From JAEZHK01 sp964575255 (GTDB taxonomy: Bacteria; Bacillota; Clostridia; Christensenellales; Aristaeellaceae), in NCBI GenBank assembly GCA_964575255.1, contig CAZNPZ010000003.1, positions 62,001 to 126,000 on the forward strand: a DNA stretch of 64,000 nt. The letters run 5' to 3'. Below, in pieces: positions 1 to 7,389 of this stretch (the first letter of the stretch is position 1; each line of letters begins with the position of its first letter). The notes beneath the pieces are model-generated. The model did no database searches. It was not told the origin of the DNA and saw only the letters and a list, made by a program, of their open reading frames with translations. The position numbers were made by a program, and so were the translations under genes.

Positions 1-1270
1 TCATAAGAATGTCGGGGTCGGCGATCATCCACTTGGCCAGCACGATCTTCTGCTGGTTGCCGCCGGACAGCGCCTCCACCGTGGTTTCGAGGCTGGGTGT
101 CTTGACGTTCATCCTGGCGCAGGTTTGCGATACGACGGACTGTTCCATCTTTCGGTGCAGGCGGCCCTTGAAGATAAACTTTTTCAGGTTTACCAGCGAC
201 ACGTTCTCTAGTACCGAACGTATGGGCACAAGGCCGTACCGCCGCCTGTCTTCGCTGAGCATCACAAGCCCGTTGTCGATGCAGGAACGGACGGAAAGCT
301 GTGAAAGCGGCTTTCCTTTTACGCTGACCGTGCCCGTCGTGTAAGGATCCAGCCCGAACAGCGCGCGGACAACCTCCGTGCGCCCCGCGCCCATCAACCC
401 CGCGAACCCGACAATCTCGCCTGCGTTCACATGAAAGCTGACGTTTGAAAACACTCCGGCGCTTCCAAAGTTCTTGACGTCCAGCAGCGTTTTCCCCTTG
501 GGAACGGATTCGTAGGGGTACTTGTTCTCCATCCTTCGGCCGACCATCATCGTGATCACATCGTCGATGTTGAGTTCAGCTGCGTTTTTTGTGCCGACGA
601 TCGCTCCGTCCCGGAGCACCGTGATCTCGTCTGCGATCCGGAAGATCTCGTCCAGCTTGTGCGAGATGTAGATGATGCTCGCGCCGCGCTGCTTCATCGT
701 CTCGATCATCTTGAACAGCCGCTCGATCTCCTTCTGGGTGATGGCGGAGGTCGGCTCGTCCATGATGATGATGTCCGAATTGTTGGACACCGCCTTGATG
801 ATCTCCAGCATCTGGATGTCGGACACCGAAAGATTCTTCAGTTGTTCGTCCGGCGCGTAATGAAGGTTTTCGCGCGCGAGCAGTTCCTGTGTGCGCCTGC
901 GCATCTCGCCCCGATCGACCCGCCCCAGCCGATCCGTTGGCCAGCGACCCAGGAAGATGTTTTCGGCCACCGTCAGTTCCGGCACAAAGGACAGTTCCTG
1001 AAAGATCATCGAGATGCCCAGCGCACGCGCGTGGATCGGGTTTTCAATGGTCACCGGTTTTCCGTCCAGGTATATCTGACCTTCGTCGGGCGTGTAGATG
1101 CCGTTGATGATCTTCATCAGCGTGGACTTGCCCGCGCCGTTTTCACCGCACAAAACATGCGTACTGCCCCGCCGGACGGCAAACGAGATTCTGTCCAGCG
1201 CCTTGACGCCGGGGAAGGATTTTGAGATGTTGCGCACCTCCAGTTTAACTGGTGCGCCTGTGTCGCGCAT
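1..1270 (-). CDS. Sugar ABC transporter ATP-binding protein (RbsA/MglA type), C-terminus beyond window
   Basis: Tandem-ATPase subunit that would power uptake of a monosaccharide with a permease and binding protein lying outside the window. About 423 of the usual 500 residues are present. The first nucleotide-binding domain has Walker A GENGAGKS (residues 42-49), LSVSDIQ in place of the signature, and Walker B IIIMDEPTSA. The second domain has GLMGAGRTE in the Walker A position, with Arg for Lys as is usual in RbsA-type second domains, and the signature LSGGNQQK near the window edge. The ATG at 1270 is preceded by GAGGAGGAGAAT. It diverges from a ROK regulator, which suggests sugar-responsive control; the actual sugar cannot be told from the ATPase. 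Confidence 0.93.
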   Translation of the reverse strand, partial: MRDTGAPVKLEVRNISKSFPGVKALDRISFAVRRGSTHVLCGENGAGKSTLMKIINGIYTPDEGQIYLDGKPVTIENPIHARALGISMIFQELSFVPELTVAENIFLGRWPTDRLGRVDRGEMRRRTQELLARENLHYAPDEQLKNLSVSDIQMLEIIKAVSNNSDIIIMDEPTSAITQKEIERLFKMIETMKQRGASIIYISHKLDEIFRIADEITVLRDGAIVGTKNAAELNIDDVITMMVGRRMENKYPYESVPKGKTLLDVKNFGSAGVFSNVSFHVNAGEIVGFAGLMGAGRTEVVRALFGLDPYTTGTVSVKGKPLSQLSVRSCIDNGLVMLSEDRRRYGLVPIRSVLENVSLVNLKKFIFKGRLHRKMEQSVVSQTCARMNVKTPSLETTVEALSGGNQQKIVLAKWMIADPDILM

Positions 1271-1338
1271 AGATTCTCCTCCTCGATGCCGCTTGTAGAA
1301 AACTCTTTGGTAAAACCGATTTCCATTATATTGCATCT

Positions 1339-1367
1339 ATTATACATTAAGAATAATGATGTGTCAA
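1339..1367 (-). promoter_or_regulatory. Consensus promoter of the sugar ABC transporter
   Basis: On the minus strand TTGACA (1367-1362) and TATAAT (1344-1339) are separated by exactly 17 bases. Both boxes match the housekeeping sigma consensus 6/6, and the start codon is about 69 bases downstream of the -10 box. So strong a promoter implies tight repression, plausibly by the divergent ROK protein. Confidence 0.85.
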
Positions 1368-1425
1368 TACAAAACTTACAACATAAGAAAGAAATATTGT
1401 GCGATATGCGGTCAATGCGGAGAAG

Positions 1426-1454
1426 TTGACAATTTGGAATTTCTAATTTATAAT
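1426..1454 (+). promoter_or_regulatory. Consensus promoter of the ROK regulator
   Basis: TTGACA (1426-1431), a 17-base spacer and TATAAT (1449-1454) form a perfect sigma-A type promoter reading into the ROK gene. It lies back to back with the transporter promoter, about 60 bases apart, so one bound repressor could cover both. Confidence 0.85.
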
Positions 1455-1519
1455 CCTACAATAAAGTCTTTTGCAAAACACATTCGCTAAAGAAATACCG
1501 ATAGGCAGCCGGAAGGGGC

Positions 1520-2674
1520 ATGAAACCGTTGACACGACAGAAGGCCATCTCCAGTGAGATACGCAAGATCAACCGGAACCTGATCTATCATTATTTATAC
1601 GATCATCCTGCCGTCACCAAGCAGGATCTGTCCAACGCGCTGAATATGAGCATGCCCACGATCACGCTGAATCTGACGGAACTGATCGCGCAAGGGCTCG
1701 TGATGAACACCGAACAGATGCAGTCAACCGGCGGGCGCAAAGCCCGGACGCTGTCGGTCAACCCATGCGCCAAGCACGCGATAGGCCTCGATATCACGAC
1801 CCACAACATCGGCGCGGTCATCGTGGACGTGGGCGGTTCGATCGTCGTCAGCAAGCGCGTCCACGCGCCCTTCTCCAGCACGGAGTTCTATTTTAAAGGC
1901 CTCGCCACGCTGATCGAGGAATTGATCGACGAGGCCGGGATCGACCGGCAGACGATCCTGGGCGCCGGGCTCGCGGTGCCCGCGATCATCGCGAAGGACG
2001 GGCAGACGCTCTCCTACGCTTCGTTTCTGAATTTCACCAACGGGCGGCTGAAGGATTTCGCCGAGTTCATCAAATATCCGTGCCGCTTCGTCAATGACGC
2101 CAACGCGGGCGGCTTTGCGGAATTCTGGAACAACGCAGCGCTGCGCAACGACAGCGAAGACCGCGGCGTGGTGTACCTATCGGTCAACAACAGCGTCGGC
2201 GGCGCGTTTCTGGTCAACGGGCGCATCTTCGCGGGAGACGACCAGCGCGCCAGCGAGTTCGGCCACATGACGCTGATCCCCGACGGGCACATCTGCTACT
2301 GCGGCCAGAAAGGCTGCGTTGACGCGTACCTCGGCGCGGGACGGCTGACCGACGGATACCAGGGGAGTCTGTCTGCGTTCTTTGAGGCCCTCCGGGGCGG
2401 GGACGAGGCCGCCGCCGCCCGGTGGAACGAATACCTTGGATACATGGCGCTCGCGGTCAACACGCTGCACATGGCGTTTGATACCGACGTCATCATCGGC
2501 GGGCATGTGGGCGGCTACATGTCGCCCTACATCGACCGCCTCCGCGAGATGATCTCCCGCAGAAATCCGTTTTCGGCGAGCGGCTCATATTTGAAAGACT
2601 GCGCGTACAAGCGGGAGGCAACCGCGGTCGGCGCGGCGATGCTTTTCGTCAGGGAGTTCATGAATTCTATATAA
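1520..2674 (+). CDS. ROK family transcriptional regulator (XylR/NagC type)
   Basis: 384-residue repressor-kinase-fold protein. Residues about 15-75 form a winged helix-turn-helix (KQDLSNALNMSMPTITLNL segment), followed by a ROK sugar-binding domain. The zinc-binding motif of the family is visible as CYCGQKGC (GHICYCGQKGCVDAYLG region), with Asp where Glu is common after the last Cys. GAGLAVPAII resembles the ATP/phosphate region of ROK kinases. The ATG at 1520 follows GGAAGGGG. Divergence from a sugar ABC transporter points to it being the local sugar-responsive repressor; the inducer is unknown. Confidence 0.92.
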   Translation: MKPLTRQKAISSEIRKINRNLIYHYLYDHPAVTKQDLSNALNMSMPTITLNLTELIAQGLVMNTEQMQSTGGRKARTLSVNPCAKHAIGLDITTHNIGAVIVDVGGSIVVSKRVHAPFSSTEFYFKGLATLIEELIDEAGIDRQTILGAGLAVPAIIAKDGQTLSYASFLNFTNGRLKDFAEFIKYPCRFVNDANAGGFAEFWNNAALRNDSEDRGVVYLSVNNSVGGAFLVNGRIFAGDDQRASEFGHMTLIPDGHICYCGQKGCVDAYLGAGRLTDGYQGSLSAFFEALRGGDEAAAARWNEYLGYMALAVNTLHMAFDTDVIIGGHVGGYMSPYIDRLREMISRRNPFSASGSYLKDCAYKREATAVGAAMLFVREFMNSI

Positions 2675-2720
2675 TCATGTGCTATAATGGTGGGAAACGA
2701 CGACGCACGCGGGGGACACC

Positions 2721-3359
2721 ATGATCGTTTCCATCAAACATCCGGAAATCTTGACCGTACCGGACGAAGCGTCCGGAAAGTCCACCTTCGGCGGCGACCA
2801 GGCATGGTACGGGGAAGAATGGCATCGCATGGCGGGCTGTGGCCCCACCTGCGCGGCCAATCTGACGTCCTATCTCGCGCTGACGCGGCCTTCGCTCCGG
2901 CCTTTGTACGCCGGGGAAGACATGCGAAGAAGTCAGTTCGCCGACCATATGGAGTCGGTGTACGGATTCGTGACGCCGGGCAACATGGGCCTGAACCGGG
3001 TGGAGATGTTCACGCGCGGCGTGGAAGAATTCGCGCTGAGCCGCGGCGTATCCATTAGAACTTATGTGTTTGAGGCGCACGGGAACATGCACCGGGAACG
3101 GCCTGCGGCGGACGAGCTGGCGGAATTCGTTAAGGCGGGCCTATCAAGCGACTGCCCGGTGGCCTTTCTGAACCTCACCAAGGGGCGCGTAAAGAACATC
3201 CAGGCGTGGCATTGGATCACCATCACCAAAGCGGACGTGGGCGACGGCAAGCTCACCGCTTGGGCGAGCGACGAGGGCCGGGAGATCTCCTTCGACCTCA
3301 GGCTTTGGTATCTGTCCACCCGAATGCGGGGCGGGCTGATCTATTTTACGGAGAATTGA
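2721..3359 (+). CDS. C39-like papain-fold protein, putative cysteine peptidase
   Basis: 212 residues without a clear signal peptide. The stretch AGCGPTCAANLTSYLA (Cys40 in GCGPT) matches the catalytic-Cys motif of peptidase C39-like proteins, and AWHWITI (His164) followed by an Asp about 17 residues later fits the His-Asp end of such a triad. No transporter domain is attached, so it is a free-standing C39-like protein rather than a bacteriocin exporter. It starts at ATG 2721 after GGGGGAC and is followed 20 bases later by a DUF1653 gene. Substrate unknown; the enzymatic call is inference from motif spacing. Confidence 0.6.
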   Translation: MIVSIKHPEILTVPDEASGKSTFGGDQAWYGEEWHRMAGCGPTCAANLTSYLALTRPSLRPLYAGEDMRRSQFADHMESVYGFVTPGNMGLNRVEMFTRGVEEFALSRGVSIRTYVFEAHGNMHRERPAADELAEFVKAGLSSDCPVAFLNLTKGRVKNIQAWHWITITKADVGDGKLTAWASDEGREISFDLRLWYLSTRMRGGLIYFTEN

Positions 3360-3379
3360 GTATCATGATGGAGGATCGC

Positions 3380-3622
3380 ATGGCGGCGAACATCCCGGCG
3401 GGCGTTTACCGCCATTACAAGGGAAACCTCTACCGCGTGCTGTGCGTAGCCAGGCATTCGGAGACGCTTACGGACTTGGTCGTGTATCAGGACGTGGCGG
3501 ACGCGGCGAAAATCTGGGCGCGCCCGGCGTCCATGTGGTATGAAGAAGTAGAGGTTGACAACGTCAGGATGACGAGGTTTCGGCAAGTCGAACCAGGAAC
3601 AATAAGCGAGCCGCGGTTCTAA
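3380..3622 (+). CDS. DUF1653 family small protein
   Basis: 80-residue protein with the DUF1653 hallmark GVYRHYKGNLYRVL near the N-terminus and LVVYQDV in the middle; the family has no established function. The start at ATG 3380 is chosen because GGAGG sits five bases upstream and because family members begin just before the P-G-x-Y-R-H-Y-K-G motif; ATGs at 3365 and 3368 are alternatives. It probably shares a transcript with the C39-like gene. The stop codon lies inside the loop of a strong hairpin terminator. Confidence 0.8.
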   Translation: MAANIPAGVYRHYKGNLYRVLCVARHSETLTDLVVYQDVADAAKIWARPASMWYEEVEVDNVRMTRFRQVEPGTISEPRF

Positions 3623-3636
3623 GCCGCGGCTCGCTT
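3604..3636. terminator. Bidirectional hairpin terminator
   Basis: A 13-base-pair GC-rich stem (AAGCGAGCCGCGG with its complement) and a 7-base loop lie between two convergent genes. The loop contains the stop codon of the DUF1653 gene. The convergent position suits termination from both sides, although the T tracts are short. Confidence 0.7.
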
Positions 3637-3647
3637 CGTCAATGCGA

Positions 3648-5096
3648 TTACAGGCTGTCCCCAAGATCCGTCCGGAACTTCGCGGCCAGCTTCTGCTGCC
3701 AGTCGCCGATGGGCGCGAGACGGCCAAAGAAGAAGCGCAGCGTGGACGGCTCCTCGACGAACTGTAAACCGCCGACGAGGTCGCGGTTTTCGTACAGCCA
3801 GGTGATCCGGTCGATCGCGTATTCCACTTGGGAGAGCGTGAACACGCGGCGGGGAAGGGCGAGGCGCAGAAGCTCCATCTCGGACAGCCGCTCGGAGCCG
3901 TCCGGATCACGCTGCTCGGAGATGGTGCCGCGCTCCATGCCGCGGATGCCGCCCGCAATGTAGAGCGCCGCGGCGAGACACCCCGCGGGATACTGGGTCT
4001 GCGGGATGTGGGGCAGGAACCTGAGCGCGTCCAGATGGCACCCCAGGCCGCCCGGCGGGGTGACGACGGGCACGCCGCGGCGAACCAGCTCGTTGCACAT
4101 GTATTCGATGAACTGCGGGCCCTGGCAGATAACGCTCTCGTCCAGCGTCTCGTCAAGCCCAACGGCGATGGCTTCCATCTCGCGCACGCTCATGCCGCCG
4201 TAGGTGAGGAAGCCCTCGAACATCGGCACCAGTTCCTTCATCTTTTCGCTCAGTTCCTTCGACCGCATGCAAATGCCGCCGCCGCGCGCGAAGCCGAGCT
4301 TCCGCGCCGAAAAGTAGATGATGTCCATCCGCTCGGCCAGTTTGTGGGTGATCTCAAGCGTCGACATATCGCGGCACGCGGCTTCGCGCACCTTGATGAA
4401 GTACAGGTTGTCCTGCCAGAGCGATGCATCCAGCACCGTGAGGATGCCGAACTCCTCGGCGATGTCGGCGACCGCCAGCGCGTTTTCCAACGAGAACGGC
4501 TGGCCGCCGATCAGGTTGGTGCCCGCCTCCAGCCGGATGAACGGGATGTTGGACGCCCCTTCCGCCGCAATCAGCGCGCGGAGGCGATCAAGGTCGAAAT
4601 TGCCCTTGAATGGGTGATCGCTCGTGACCTTCAGGCCCTCCTCGATGACCAGCTCTTCCACTCGTCCGCCCATGCGGGTGATGTGCGCCTTGGGGGTCGT
4701 GAAGTGGAAGTTCATCGGCACGACGTTGCCGGGCTTGACGAACGTCTGCGCCAGGATGTGTTCGCACGCCCGGCCCTGATGCGCGGGCAGGAAGTAGTTG
4801 GTGCCAAAGAGCTGATTGACCTTGGCTTCGAGCCGCGTGAAGGTGGCGCTGCCCGCGTAGCTGTCGTCCGCGACCATCATCGCGGCCATCTGGTTGTCGC
4901 TCATGGCGTTGACGCCGCTGTCGGTGAGCATGTCCAGGAAGATGTCCTTGTTCTTCAAAAGGAACGTGTTGTTGCCTGCCTCGGCAACCGCCTCGAGCCG
5001 CCGCTCCACCGGGGGAAGGTTGAGCTTTTGCACAATGCGCACCTTGTGCATTTCCAGGGGCAACTGCTTGCCGCTCGCGAACCGGATCGGATCCAT
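3648..5096 (-). CDS. PLP-dependent beta-eliminating lyase, tryptophanase / tyrosine phenol-lyase family
   Basis: 482 residues, the usual length for tyrosine phenol-lyase (TPL) and tryptophanase. Family landmarks are conserved: Tyr80 (SYAGS), Arg109 (HQGR), Asn194 (GTNLIGGQP), Asp223 (LDAS), PLP-lysine region SARK (Lys266), MERG (Arg389) and LPRR (416-417) for the substrate carboxylate. Two differ: the TPL Asp-Ala-Thr-Arg motif reads D-A-S-L (Leu226 for the active-site Arg), and the Lys-Lys-Asp motif reads R-K-L. It therefore may act on another amino acid or run chiefly in the synthetic direction. AAGGAGG precedes ATG 5096. Expression is controlled by a T-box leader that appears Tyr-specific, the reverse of what a tyrosine-degrading enzyme would need. 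Confidence 0.85.
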   Translation of the reverse strand: MDPIRFASGKQLPLEMHKVRIVQKLNLPPVERRLEAVAEAGNNTFLLKNKDIFLDMLTDSGVNAMSDNQMAAMMVADDSYAGSATFTRLEAKVNQLFGTNYFLPAHQGRACEHILAQTFVKPGNVVPMNFHFTTPKAHITRMGGRVEELVIEEGLKVTSDHPFKGNFDLDRLRALIAAEGASNIPFIRLEAGTNLIGGQPFSLENALAVADIAEEFGILTVLDASLWQDNLYFIKVREAACRDMSTLEITHKLAERMDIIYFSARKLGFARGGGICMRSKELSEKMKELVPMFEGFLTYGGMSVREMEAIAVGLDETLDESVICQGPQFIEYMCNELVRRGVPVVTPPGGLGCHLDALRFLPHIPQTQYPAGCLAAALYIAGGIRGMERGTISEQRDPDGSERLSEMELLRLALPRRVFTLSQVEYAIDRITWLYENRDLVGGLQFVEEPSTLRFFFGRLAPIGDWQQKLAAKFRTDLGDSL

Positions 5097-5162
5097 GATT
5101 CATTCCTCCTTGCGTTTTGTCTGCGGCGCCCTCTGGCCCGGCACCGCCCGTTCGGAGGCACA

Positions 5163-5195
5163 AAAAAGCCCGTCCTCCGCTTTAGAGGACGAGCG
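5163..5195 (-). terminator. Leader terminator of the T-box
   Basis: Stem CGTCCTC / GAGGACG (5191-5171) within a longer GCGC...GGGC hairpin, followed on the minus strand by six T residues. It is the alternative structure to the T-box antiterminator and lies 67 bases before the start codon. Confidence 0.85.
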
Positions 5196-5446
5196 CCAAA
5201 TCCCGTGTTACCACCTCAGTTTGCCTGCGCCTCGCGACGTAAGCCTTTTCAAGTACGGCGGACTGCTCCGCGATACTTTAGCACGATAACGGGTGTACCC
5301 GATCCAGCCTACTGGGCCTTTGGCCGTTTGGTGGACTGCTCAAGCGTGTATTCCCGATCCGCACCTGCCGCCTCGCACCACCCGGCGGCTCTCTGGAAGG
5401 CCGACAACCGGTACTCCTTCGCTGTCAACGCATTGATTATGAAATT
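5163..5446 (-). promoter_or_regulatory. T-box riboswitch leader, specifier apparently UAC (Tyr)
   Basis: The RNA read on the minus strand has the standard T-box order. Stem I opens with GCGAAGGAGTA (AGTA side of the specifier loop) and carries CCAGAGAGCCGCC and GGTGGTGCGA of the distal stem. The 3' side of the specifier loop is GGGAATACACGC, where GAA is followed by TAC then A (codon at 5350-5348); helices AGCG/CGCT and CCGG/TCGG flank it. The T-box itself is GAGGTGGTAACACGGG (about 5202-5217), where GAGG can pair with CCTC of the terminator to form the antiterminator. A TAC specifier means uncharged tRNA-Tyr turns the gene on. Confidence 0.88.
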
Positions 5447-5452
5447 AATGAG

Positions 5453-5481
5453 AGTATATACCGGGCGTGGGGGATTGTCAA
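5453..5481 (-). promoter_or_regulatory. Promoter of the T-box leader and beta-eliminating lyase
   Basis: TTGACA (5481-5476), 17 bases, TATACT (5458-5453). Transcription would start near 5446, a few bases before Stem I of the T-box, which fits the leader boundaries well. Confidence 0.8.
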
Positions 5482-5489
5482 TATGGTAA

Positions 5490-5738
5490 TTACGGACAAA
5501 TTCTCATCGATCGGATTTCGGCCTGTTCAATACAGCGTGATGCGGCTTCAAGGGCGGCCAGCTGTGCGCGGCTTTTCATTATGCACTTCGTGATCGGCTC
5601 GGCCGCGATGATGCGCGCCCGGCCGGCCGAGTTGCTCCTGCTCACCCAAACAATTTTGCATCCGCCCCGCGTGATAAATGACGCGGACTGGATGGCTTAT
5701 GGAGTCCGATGCCGATCAGGGGCTTCGCGTGCAAACAA
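5490..5738. other. Gene-free stretch upstream of the T-box promoter
   Basis: About 250 bases without a convincing gene. On the minus strand 5490-5696 is open between two stops and translates to a plausible-looking alanine-rich segment (for instance IIAAEPITKCIMK), but it has no usable start codon upstream. It may be the tail of a decayed gene or chance openness in GC-rich DNA. I see nothing else in it. Confidence 0.4.
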
Positions 5739-6428
5739 TCACGCGCGTATATACACCCGGTCTTTCCAGAAATGATACGCGAGCATGGCGGTCGAGATCG
5801 GAAAGGTGACCGCGAACACGATGAGGCTGATTGGCGGCGACGAAATGCCCGCGACCAGTTCAACCATCGCCCAAATGCCCCAGACGCCGTTGATCAGGAA
5901 GATCCACCGAATGACGAGCATCGCCTTGCTGCCGCCAAACAAAAACGCGGAAAAGATCATCGAAGCGCTCAGAAACCCATACCCAAGCACTTCCAGAGAC
6001 CAGAACGTTGAATTGTAGTTTCCGAAAGCGAACGGCGTCAGCCCGTCGAGAAGGCCCGCCTTGATGCTGAAGCGAATGGCCGACATCTGCATGAAATAGT
6101 TGTAGCTGATCTGTGACACATAGATGACGGCGAACACGACCGCCATGAACGCGATCGTCTTTTTCCCTTCCGGAGCGAGCCGGTACAGGCTCGCCGTGAA
6201 CATGAGAAACGCAGGCGCGAGCAGGAAGCAGGGAATCACGAAGCTGAGGATCAGCGCTTCATTATAGTTGTTTGCGAAATGCTCGATGCCCTGCCAGTTG
6301 AGATCCAGCTTGAAGACCAGAAACGTAAGCGTCAGCATGACGAGAAACGCGACCGCTACGATGGTCGCAGCCACCGATGACCCAAACCCGATCCACCTCG
6401 CGGCACTGTCCTGCCTGTTCTCACCCAT
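5739..6428 (-). CDS. Multi-pass membrane protein of unknown function
   Basis: 229 residues with about six hydrophobic helices (for example VAATIVAVAFLVMLTLTFL near residue 20 and the LIVFAVTFPISTAMLA helix near the end). No catalytic motif recognised. The start at ATG 6428 follows GAGAGGAAGG. The next gene downstream on this strand is the beta-eliminating lyase, separated by its own promoter, so the two are probably not co-transcribed. Confidence 0.75.
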   Translation of the reverse strand: MGENRQDSAARWIGFGSSVAATIVAVAFLVMLTLTFLVFKLDLNWQGIEHFANNYNEALILSFVIPCFLLAPAFLMFTASLYRLAPEGKKTIAFMAVVFAVIYVSQISYNYFMQMSAIRFSIKAGLLDGLTPFAFGNYNSTFWSLEVLGYGFLSASMIFSAFLFGGSKAMLVIRWIFLINGVWGIWAMVELVAGISSPPISLIVFAVTFPISTAMLAYHFWKDRVYIRA

Positions 6429-6535
6429 TTGGTTTGCCTTCCTCTCTCATCATCGGGAAACTGTTTTTTGTGTATCCGCAAAGCAGAGAATGTCCCTCAG
6501 TCAATACACCTGTTAAACTTATACGAAGCGGTCTT

Positions 6536-6949
6536 TCATGCGGCCTGATTCAGCGCGTTTTCCACGGCCTTCAGGAAAGCCTTGCTGTCGAGGGTCGCCC
6601 CGGAGATTGCGTCGACGGCGGTCGTCTGGGCGGATAGCACGCGGTCGGTCAGGGTGCTGATCGTCTTTTCCTGTGCGAACACCTGCGGCTTTGTCACCCG
6701 GATTCCCTCAATCCGGTGATCCTTCACGGTGACTTCGACGTCGGTGCTCCAGCGGAAGCCGTCGTAGCCGCCGGAAAACACGCCGTCCGCGAGATTCAAG
6801 GCGGTTGCCCCCTGAAGCGTCAGGCGCTCCGTGCCGCCTTTGCCCAGGAGAATGAAAGCCAGCATGCCGCCGATCAGAAGCGCGAAAACGAGCAGTGCGA
6901 TGCCGACGACTTTCGGCCAGATACGCTTCTTCCGGGTTGCGCTTTGCAT
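6536..6949 (-). CDS. Membrane-anchored FMN-binding domain protein
   Basis: 137 residues: a positively charged N-terminus and one membrane helix (about 13-35), then an FMN-binding domain of the NqrC/RnfG type. DGVFSGGYDG near residue 55 and the flavinylation-type motif SGATLDS (Thr119) are diagnostic; the Thr of SGAT is the residue modified with FMN in flavinylated relatives. Such small extracytoplasmic flavin carriers pass electrons in extracellular or membrane redox chains. No flavin transferase gene is visible in the window. Confidence 0.85.
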   Translation of the reverse strand: MQSATRKKRIWPKVVGIALLVFALLIGGMLAFILLGKGGTERLTLQGATALNLADGVFSGGYDGFRWSTDVEVTVKDHRIEGIRVTKPQVFAQEKTISTLTDRVLSAQTTAVDAISGATLDSKAFLKAVENALNQAA

Positions 6950-6992
6950 GATGATTCCTCCCTTTCTACCCCGATCATAAACGGAGCGTCCG

Positions 6993-7367
6993 TCATGGGG
7001 TCAATGCGACGTCGTCCGCTTCCAGATCCGCCTTGAAATAGAGATTCTGCATGCCCATGCTGTAGGCGCAGCGAAAATACAGCATGCCGCCGAGCGATTT
7101 TCCGTAGCGCGTTTTAAGTTCCGAGAGCAGCGCGGACGGATCGCCGTCCAGCTTCCGCTCATGCATGTTGCTGAAATCAAACAGCATGCGATTCTCCCGG
7201 ATCGCCGTCCTCGCGCCCTGCGCGGGCGGTTTCAGCGCGCCGTCATAGCCCAGCAGGGTTTTCAGGATGCTGTCCGGTCGCATCATTTCAAACAGCGCCT
7301 CGTTCTTTCCCAAGAGCAGCGTGCCACCCGTCAGGTAATACGTAAGAATCGCGCTCATGATGGACAC
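6993..7367 (-). CDS. Small protein of unknown function following the MoxR/VWA pair
   Basis: 124 residues, no recognised domain. The N-terminal part (ILTYYLTGGTLLLGKNEALF) is mildly hydrophobic; the rest is soluble-looking. GTG 7367 is preferred because GGAGG lies six bases upstream; TTG 7397 and ATG 7358 are alternatives. It follows the VWA gene by about 20 bases, in the same direction, and probably belongs to that operon. Confidence 0.6.
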   Translation of the reverse strand: MSIMSAILTYYLTGGTLLLGKNEALFEMMRPDSILKTLLGYDGALKPPAQGARTAIRENRMLFDFSNMHERKLDGDPSALLSELKTRYGKSLGGMLYFRCAYSMGMQNLYFKADLEADDVALTP

Positions 7368-7389
7368 CCGCTTCCTCCGCGTAGTAATG

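Noticed and set aside
3828..5489. Long plus-strand ORF of 553 codons
   Set aside because: Antisense to the beta-eliminating lyase and its leader; composition (His/Arg/Val rich) is typical of GC-rich shadows.
5490..5696. Open minus-strand stretch before the T-box
   Set aside because: No start codon or RBS and no recognisable family; kept only as a note.
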